From contig CM043969.1 in assembly GCA_014529385.2 (NCBI GenBank), forward strand, positions 70,607,676 to 70,671,675: a stretch of DNA of 64,000 nt, given 5' to 3'. This DNA is from Adiantum capillus-veneris. Lineage: Eukaryota > Streptophyta > Polypodiopsida > Polypodiales > Pteridaceae. Positions 57,119-64,000 of the stretch are shown one piece after another (position 1 is the stretch's first letter; every line of letters begins with the position of its first letter). The notes below the pieces were generated by a model. That model saw only the letters and a list, made by a program, of their open reading frames with translations. It was not told where the DNA came from and ran no database searches. Both the position numbers and the translations under genes were made by a program.

Positions 57119-60100
57119 ATGCAAGCAGCGAAGAGGGCCAAGAAGAAGCTAAACCAAAAAGAGAAACTACAAGAACTACCTGCGTATCAACTGGACCCTG
57201 AGTTAGTCAAAGCGGCAAAGGCCTCCTACCTTTCTAGAGAACAACTAGAAGAGCGCCACGCTACGATCTTCACTGGCAAGCTCAAGAGTAAAGAGGGGCA
57301 TCAGATGGAGTTGCGACTCCTGCCCAAAGAAGTCTATGATGTAGCTACCAAGCCAGAGACAAAAGAGGCTAACCGCAGGTTGGGGCTCAAGCATTTCTAC
57401 GAACAAGAGCCTTGCGGAGTGGACTTTCAGAAAGCTTACAAGCTTCTATCCACCATCAAAGAGGACGGAACCGCACAAATATCCGACACCCAAGGGAACA
57501 AGGTCAAGGTAATGATCACAAAAGAGAAAGTGGTAGAGGCACTCAGACTTCCCACTGAAGGAATGACCATGCGGGCAAGAGACAGGAAAACCGCAGGCAC
57601 ATTTACCAAGGAGATAGCCGCGGCTACATTCGGCGATCTTATCCACAAATAGGTGGAAGAGCCAGCCCATTTGTACCATCAACACTTCCATTTTTTGGCA
57701 AAAAGGCCACCAAGGTACACAACACCAAATCACGTCGTGGCCACCACCTACACTCAGGTTCTCAAGTCGACGATAAGGCAACCAATGGACCACGAGCAGT
57801 ATGTCTTGACAACCTTGAAGGGCACCAAGAAGGAAGGAAAAATCACGTACTTGGGTGCGCCAAAGGTGTTGACTAGAATAGCGTATCATGCCATCATCAT
57901 GGCCGACAACCTACCACCCGCCCTTGATCAGAATACATGGATCTTGGCAACACAACCCTCTCCACGAGCTACAAGGTCAGGTAAAAGATCACATAAATCT
58001 GATGATGAGTCAGCTGACAGCTTGTCGGAAGGGCACAGCAACGAGAGCTCTGACAATGAAGAAAAGAGAGCTCGGAGAGAAGAGATGAAAAGGAAAGCTG
58101 TGGCTGCACACCAAGAGTAACCAGCTCAAAAACAAGCGTGATTTGAAAGAGAGAAACATGCGTACCAGAGCAGTAGGCAAGCACAAGGGAAGGACCCAGA
58201 AAAATGGGTACCCACAGGACTGAAAGGACCCCGAACAAAGCATCATACCAGAAAAGAGGCATATGATCCAACAGAGCAGTTAGAAAGAATGTACCAAGAG
58301 GCTAAAGCTCTAAAGCTAAAGGAGGCAGAAGAAGCTGCAAAGAAAGCCAAGGAAGCGGAAGACCAAAGGCAAGGTGAGGAAACGGCTACCCAAGAGCAAA
58401 GTCATGGATCTCCCCGACCCACCTCACCGCCTACAGAACAACAAGACCATCCCATGCGTAGTCCACCACCATCACCAGCAGGCAAAGACACCAATGAAGC
58501 GGAGCCTGACAAAGAGAAACATTCTGAGTCCACCCAATCACAGAATCTGCACAAAAGGCTGACCATCCCAACGAACAAAAAGAAAAAGAATCCGAGCCGG
58601 AACGGAAGAAGGCAGTTGAAGGACTCAAAAGCCAGACGAGGAACAGGCAAGTAGATCTAAAAAAGAGACTAATAAAGAAGAAGATGCGGAAAAAGCGTCT
58701 ACCACTGCACATGAGACGGAGCCCGAGCCAAAGAAGGAAGAAAGTTCGGCACCTGAAGAGACATCAAGGGTTGAGACAACACCATCCACTTCTACTCAGC
58801 CAAAAACTGTCAAGGCATCAAAGCCTCAGGATGGCCAAGAAGAATACCGACCATTTACCTCCACACAAGAACCAGCAGCAGCTATGACGCAGCAAGAAGC
58901 AACACATGAGGCTGCAGGCACATCTCAGCTGGCACGACAGGAGGAGTGACAGACAAACAATGAAGTAATAGTACAGGTCAATGAATATGCACGAAAGATG
59001 TAGGAAATGATGGAGAGACTCTGTTCAGTAGCTTTAAACCGCAGCACAAAGGCCAAGGAACTAGAAATGGTGATCGACGCTCTTCAAGGAGAGCTACAAG
59101 ACAGGATGACTGTCATCACTGATCTCCAAAGGCAAATGCAAGAGATGAAGGCAGAAGCGGAACATCATCAAATAGCCAGAGATAAACAACAAAAAGAAAT
59201 GGAGGAGTTAGGTGATCTACTCACCAAATTATCCGATGCCTGCAAAGCAAAAGACGAGTAGCTGACATAAGTTACAAATGAACTTCTTATGACCTCTCTG
59301 TCAGCTCAAAAAATTTAGGTGCAATTAGATATTTCCAATGCTTCTATGCAATATTCTGAACAGAGAATCAATGATCATGCCATTTTCTTACGGCAAGTTA
59401 GAGAAAATCTAGCCGTGGCCTCGATCAAAGGAACTGACGAAGTCTATAAGGCACTTGTGAAGAAAAACAAAGACCTAGAATTGGAATGAAAGCTCAAACA
59501 ATTATAGCGCAGGGACCTGGCACTGATGCGGGTTCAAAGAGAGGAGGAGCTCCTGAAGGAGATAGAAGAACTCAAACGGATAAATCAACTCCTCAGAGAT
59601 GGAAAATCAGACACGCAGGAAGAGGCAGGCACTTCAGAGCTACCACGAATAGACATACCCTCAGCCTCTTTTGCTGAGTTTGAGACACATTCCATAGCAG
59701 AGCCGAGTGATGATGATGAAAATTTTTAGGTTCAAATCACAGATGCGGACACAGTGCCAATGGTCCAGCTGTCAAAAGCTGAAGAAGATGCACTGAAGGA
59801 GAGAGGTGGATGAGTAGTGGAAGGCTACTGTGATTGGGAGTTGAGAGTTTTACACTCTGTCAACGTCACTCAACTCACCCCCAATCATATCAACGCTCAA
59901 TGGTACCAACCCTGCCGTACCTTCTCATTAAAGTAGAACTATTACACGTGAAAGAAAGGCTGCAAGGATATGCAAGAAGATGGTGCAGATAAAGACCACC
60001 CAAAGTGGAGGTTAAGCTGGCTAAACAAGAATCCGAGATACCTCATTCTGTTCACAAGAGCACCTGCAGCCCTTCACAGAGATCCAACATTGTGTCATGT

Positions 60101-60720
60101 ACCCAGAGTAAGGACATGGCAAGCGCATGAAGCAATACAAAAGAAGAGAGCCAACCTGGCTCAACTTCCCCAGGCTGCTAGCTCCAGAGAGAGGCCAAGC
60201 GACGGAGGAATACATGGTGAAAACCCTAACGGGTGCCATGTCTTTCTTCAAGAGTCTGCCAGATCTCTCTTGTGCAATGTTATATATGATCTACAGGATT
60301 CTACTCACATGTATACAAGTTTTTAATGAGCCTGAGAAAACAGCATCCCCGTGGCTCTTATTCTTGGAAGGAAACAAAGACTTATGCTACGATCTCAGTG
60401 GGCAACCTTCAAAAGAAATCCTTTACGAATTCTATACCAGATGCATGTTCATGCCCTCGAATAATATCCTATCCTTTGAAGAAGCATTCTACACTAGATT
60501 CTTCACCCGGCGAACGAAGATATTTACGTCGGTGATAAGTAACCTAACAAGTTTGTAGGCTACTCAGTGGTGGAGCTGAAGAATCAAGTCACAATGCAAT
60601 TTTTACAAGTGCCTGACAAAGAACAAAGAATCAGATACTAGAAGTCATTGGACGTGCTTAAAGACCGCCTCGCCAACCGTCAACCCAAAGACTATTTCAG
60701 CCCATAAAGTTGTGTCAAGG
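57119..60720 (+). pseudogene. Giant-A extra 3' ORF (env position), function unknown
   Basis: 57,119 ATG (MQAAKRAKKKLNQKEK). The frame is open to TAG 57,650-57,652, then to TAA 58,118-58,120, then TGA 58,133-58,135 and on to 58,654, all in one frame. After shifts it continues as a Gln/Glu/Lys-rich coiled coil (59,007-59,261; 59,526-59,729), and as 60,127-60,558, which contains a hydrophobic stretch (CAMLYMIYRILLTCIQVF) and EFYTRCMFMP. The N-terminal part (NKVKVMITKEKVVEALRLP) recalls the plant-transposon protein domain found in Athila ORFs, weakly. The position after pol is where Athila/Tat elements carry an env-like or other extra ORF. No signal peptide was seen. A homologous remnant lies at 63,480-64,000, so the ORF belongs to this element family. 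Confidence 0.65.
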
Positions 60721-60730
60721 CACGACACAG

Positions 60731-60746
60731 GCGAGGAGGGAGGGAA
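60731..60746 (+). other. Giant-A polypurine tract
   Basis: GCGAGGAGGGAGGGAA directly before the 3' LTR. Confidence 0.9.
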
Positions 60747-61655
60747 TGTTAGCAGCAAGCTAACACGGACACCATTTTTCAGAGTTCTCTTTGTAAAACA
60801 ATTATTATTTTGATAAATTGGGAATATTGTAACTCCTATTTCTCGGATAAACTTTGTAATTAATGAGCCAGGGCTACAAGATTCTAGATTGTATCAACCA
60901 GTCATTTCCCAGCTTTGGTAGAACTCCAGTTTATTAGTTTTGACCACCCAAAAACCTTGGCTAAGGTATAAAATCCAGTTTTTTATAAGGTTTTGGATAA
61001 GAAATACATAGCGTGAGCTAACGGCACTCACTTCTCTCCTTCTGGCGCTTCTTACTCCCTCTCCGGTTGTTACATTGCGATTGCGTTTGTTGCATTGCAA
61101 TCGCAGGTAAGAGCTCTTCGCATTGACGTAAGTCATTCACAGTATTTCGTAGCTTTTGGCGTCGCCAACCCACGGCCTAATTTTATCATAACTAGAATTT
61201 ACTCTTTCAAATAAAAAACTAAGCATAGGTGGGGTATTGGGGCATCATTGCTAAGAATTTAGATGCATGCTGGGTCAAAAACGACTAGGTCAAAAATCCA
61301 ATGCTGTTAATAATTGCAATTTTTGAACTTGACCTAAAGTGGGATTTGAGACCATAAGTATGTGTGCTTAGGTCTTATAAACTTATCCTAGAAGTTTCGT
61401 TACGTTTGGATGTAATTTGATGTAGTAACGGATGTGATTTGCTTGCTGATGAGTGATTCGCTTTTGGTGATTTCAGTCACTTGAGTGTAGCTTGAGTTAG
61501 ATGCGAGTTGTTAGTTGTTTTCCAAGAGATTGACAACCTCTTGTAGCCTCTATGCACTAGTCGAGTCAACTTCGTCCCATGGTTTGACAAATTAATCGTG
61601 GTTCTCGCTAATACTGCAATAAGATAGGATGGTGAGGTTAGGCATGCATCCCACA
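60747..61655 (+). repeat. Giant-A 3' LTR (909 bp)
   Basis: TGTTAGCAGCAAGC...CCCACA; TATAAAAT at 60,967; splice donor CAG|GTAAGA at 61,104-61,112. Followed by the ATTTG duplication. Confidence 0.93.
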
Positions 61656-61660
61656 ATTTG
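61656..61660. repeat. Giant-A target-site duplication, right (ATTTG)
   Basis: Matches 11,460-11,464. Confidence 0.95.
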
Positions 61661-62250
61661 AAAGCATGCATGGCATTTGAGCAAGTCACTAGAGAAGATT
61701 TATATCTAGTTGAAAATTTCAAGGCTTAGGAAGAGGTGACCGAAGATGCAAATAACATGACAAGCAGTGCCTCTTCTCCAAAGAGCAAATCTGCAATAAC
61801 ACAACAAGATGTTCAAACTCCTGTGGTGCCAAGCATTGATTAAGTGGTTGAGGAGGTGATTTGAAGAATAAACCAAGGTCTCAAACGAAAACTAAATATA
61901 CAAAAATATCAAATGACAAGATGTGCGACTTGTGGAGGGGATCATCCCACCCTATGGTGTAACACTCAGCCTAAACCGCAATGTATGCGAGGGTGGCAAC
62001 CGCCAATTTTGAATGATGGCAGGTTGGTATTCGACTACCCTCAACCAACATAGGTGCCACAACCCATGAGAAATTAGTATTCCATGCACAAGATAACACG
62101 CTCATGTTCATAGACAATCAAGAGTATGGTTCAAGAAACATTCAGACCAGGCAAGAAAAACCATCAATTACGCATCAAAGAGGACCATGCTACAAGTGTG
62201 GAGTTACTCATTGGCCAAGATATTTTCCTCATTGATGGGAAAAGAACATA
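61661..62250 (+). pseudogene. gag: Host-B gag, 3' part with two zinc-knuckle sites
   Basis: The frame continues from the left gag part across the target duplication: ...KKELH before, then ACMAFEQVTREDLYLVENF after it. Farther on are CATCGGDHPTLWC (CX2CX3HX4C, near 61,923) and CYKCGVTHWPRYF (near 62,189; fourth Cys replaced by Phe). Stops at KA-stop and elsewhere. The segment corresponds to the nucleocapsid end of Gag in the element into which Giant-A inserted. Confidence 0.7.
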
Positions 62251-62279
62251 GATATATTTGGATATTGTTTAGAATGTTT

Positions 62280-62990
62280 TTGTTTCATGCTTGGTAGTTC
62301 ATTCATATCATGGTTAAGCAAGAAGAAACCTACTCTATCCACTTCCAGTTGTGAGGCTGAGTATAGGGAAGTCTTCACAGCTACGATTGAGTGTGTATGG
62401 CTCAGACACCTTATGGTTGATTTGGGTGTTAGGCAAGACATTGCCAACACTATCTACACTGACAGTCAAAGTGCATTGGAAATTGTGAGAACCCAATTTT
62501 TTATGCTCGCACAAAGCACATTAAGGTGCATTACCACTATGTCAAGGAGAGGCTCTCAACAAAAGAGATCATCTTGGTTTGTGTGCCAACACAAGACAAC
62601 CTTGTAGATGTTTTCACAAAGGCATTGTCTCATGAGAATCTCAAATCTTTCCGCAAAGCTTTGGGCTTACTCCCCTTTGTGGACTCATCATGTCCTCAAG
62701 GCATGCACTTCCTTATACTCTATGTGCCAGCTCTCATTCACCGCATCACTCCCAAGGGGGGATTTGTTACCATATACATGTGGTAGTGATGTGTGTGATC
62801 ACACTTAGGATTGTTGGGTATTTTTTTCCTCAATAGGAGGTCTTTTCCTCCATGCATTGTATATATGCCCATCACTCTAGGGCTATCTTATCTTTTCATT
62901 GCACACTAAGTAATACACTCTTTGTTGTGCCTCGAGATTCCTTCATCTTCTCCAAGTTGTGTGTGTTTCCCTGTAGCCCTTATTCCAATA
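62280..62990 (+). mobile_element. Ty1/Copia 3' fragment (RNase H end plus probable LTR)
   Basis: SSFISWLSKKKPTLSTSSCE then EAEY, YTDSQSALEIV, and after a shift HYHYVKERLSTKEI and VDVFTKALSHENL: the end of Copia RNase H. A purine tract CCCAAGGGGGGAT is followed by TGTTACCATAT at 62,765, the likely LTR start. The LTR's right end is only estimated. The fragment is 5'-truncated and belongs to a different family from the young Copia. Confidence 0.8.
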
Positions 62991-63479
62991 GTATTTACTA
63001 GTTATAATTATCATAGTAATTGTAGCACTATACAATCAACTAGAACCCAATCCATGAACCCATAAATAGGACCCGATCCTTCTTTTGAGTGATTTTCACT
63101 TCATAGGCTATATCAAGTCTTTGTAATTATCCACCTATTGCCCTTGTTACCATCAAGATCTATTATAATTGGCACTTGGTGCCAATTGCACTTTTCTTCA
63201 TTATTTGAATATATATTAGCTCCAATACTTTGTGTCCAATATCCACCTTTGTACTTTCAATTTAGTTCATATCTGGTTTCCTATGCTTGTTTGAAGTCTT
63301 TGTACTTTCAATTCAGATCATATCTGGATTTTCCCATGCTTCTTTGAAGTCTAAATTTGATTCTCCATTTGATCTAATATCTAAATCTAAGTCTCCAACT
63401 TAGAATAATTTTCAAAAGTGACCAACTCATTCCATTGCTTATTGTGAAGAAGAAGGAACTAGGATGTATATTTGTACAT
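62991..63479. other. AT-rich sequence, no gene seen; 51-bp tandem duplication
   Basis: TTTGTACTTTCAATT...CATATCTGG...TTTGAAGTCT occurs twice (from about 63,248 and 63,299). No coding evidence. Confidence 0.5.
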
Positions 63480-64000
63480 GTAGAAAACTCCACCAACATG
63501 TCTGAATTATACGTTGGTGTGTAGGCTTAGAGCTAGCCTTGCTACTAAAGCTTACATGAAAGAGACTCTTGGTAGCATGGTAAAGTCACTTCAGAGTTTT
63601 TTGGATTCAACGTGCATAACGATGCCAAAAAAATTCATGTGCTCCTCAATGCATTGAGAACTTCAACATTGCCAAGTAAACAGATGCTCCTTGTATGAGA
63701 TTTTGAGAGGGTGTTATAGTCTTATGATTCATCAAAACATCCATCTATTGATGTCCTATTTGGATTTTATACTCGCATGATCTTCTTACCATCATACTTC
63801 ATGGAGACAATTGAAGAAGCCTTCTACACCAACCCTTTTGAGTTAAGGTAACACATCTTCGGTCAAACAATTGTAAATATGTGGGCAAGATTTAAAGACT
63901 ACTCCTTAAGTGAGCTCAAAAATTTTCTCTACGATACTAATCAACAAAGAGGAGATAGATGTGCCAGCAGGAAGTGGGAACTAAAGTGGCTGACTCAATG
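63480..64000 (+). pseudogene. Remnant homologous to Giant-A's 3' ORF (runs off the window)
   Basis: Shares landmarks with 60,190-60,700: YMKETLG (YMVKTLT in Giant-A), SKHPSIDVLFGFYTRMIFLP (SGQPSKEILYEFYTRCMFMP), EEAFYTNPF (EEAFYTRFF), SLSELKNF (SVVELKNQ). Several stops and shifts. Probably the 3' ORF of Host-B or another member of that family. Confidence 0.6.

Noticed and set aside
60280-60330. Transmembrane segment proving an envelope protein in the 3' ORF
   Set aside because: A single hydrophobic stretch without signal peptide, cleavage site or fusion peptide; the frame there is also uncertain.

Overview
The window is a plant nuclear region made almost entirely of nested transposable elements. 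The case for a plant: Ty3/Gypsy chromoviruses and Ty1/Copia elements with initiator-Met-tRNA primer sites, a giant OTA-clade (Athila/Tat-like) Gypsy element with an Asp-tRNA-type primer site, a DUF4283/CCHC LINE-type fragment, and small genes with plant-like GT-AG introns. The species cannot be fixed. The amount and age range of nested repeats suggest a large genome (fern, lycophyte, bryophyte or gymnosperm are all possible). No housekeeping gene, tRNA, rRNA or CRISPR array was seen.

Layout. 1-2.65 kb: a broken FCP1-like HAD phosphatase gene (+) and an unrecognised multi-exon gene (-). 2.8-8.1 kb: a LINE ORF1-like remnant (-), an orphan gag-like ORF followed by a putative 3' LTR (+), two tandemly related short ORFs and an unknown broken ORF (-). 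8.2-11.46 kb: poly-G tracts, a half-palindrome cluster, then the leader and 5' gag of an old Gypsy element (Host-B). 11,465-61,655: a giant Gypsy element (Giant-A) with LTRs of 888 and 909 bp and a 5-bp target duplication ATTTG. It landed in the Host-B gag, whose frame reads straight across the duplication. 61.66-64 kb: the rest of the Host-B gag, a Copia 3' fragment, and a remnant homologous to Giant-A's extra 3' ORF.

Giant-A carries three insertions: an old chromovirus (14,653-31,851) which itself contains an 8.4-kb terminal-inverted-repeat DNA transposon (18,262-26,691); a very young Copia on the minus strand (32,980-38,221, target duplication AAGAT); and a very young, fully open chromovirus (41,238-50,152, target duplication AAATA). 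With these removed, Giant-A is about 18.8 kb. Its order is LTR, leader with a palindrome array, gag, protease, RT, RNase H, two consecutive integrase zinc domains, integrase core, a second protease-like domain, a second palindrome array, a long extra 3' ORF, LTR.

The most unusual signals are these. (1) Long palindromes recur every ~282-297 bp upstream of both gag and the 3' ORF in Giant-A, and a different palindrome recurs at nearly the same period in the Host-B leader. (2) Giant-A has duplicated integrase zinc-binding and protease-like modules. (3) The DNA transposon has a transposase with a GHGKG...DGAG motif that I cannot place in a standard superfamily, a second multi-exon gene and an FCP1-like phosphatase gene fragment. 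All interpretation is by eye, from translation and motif recognition.
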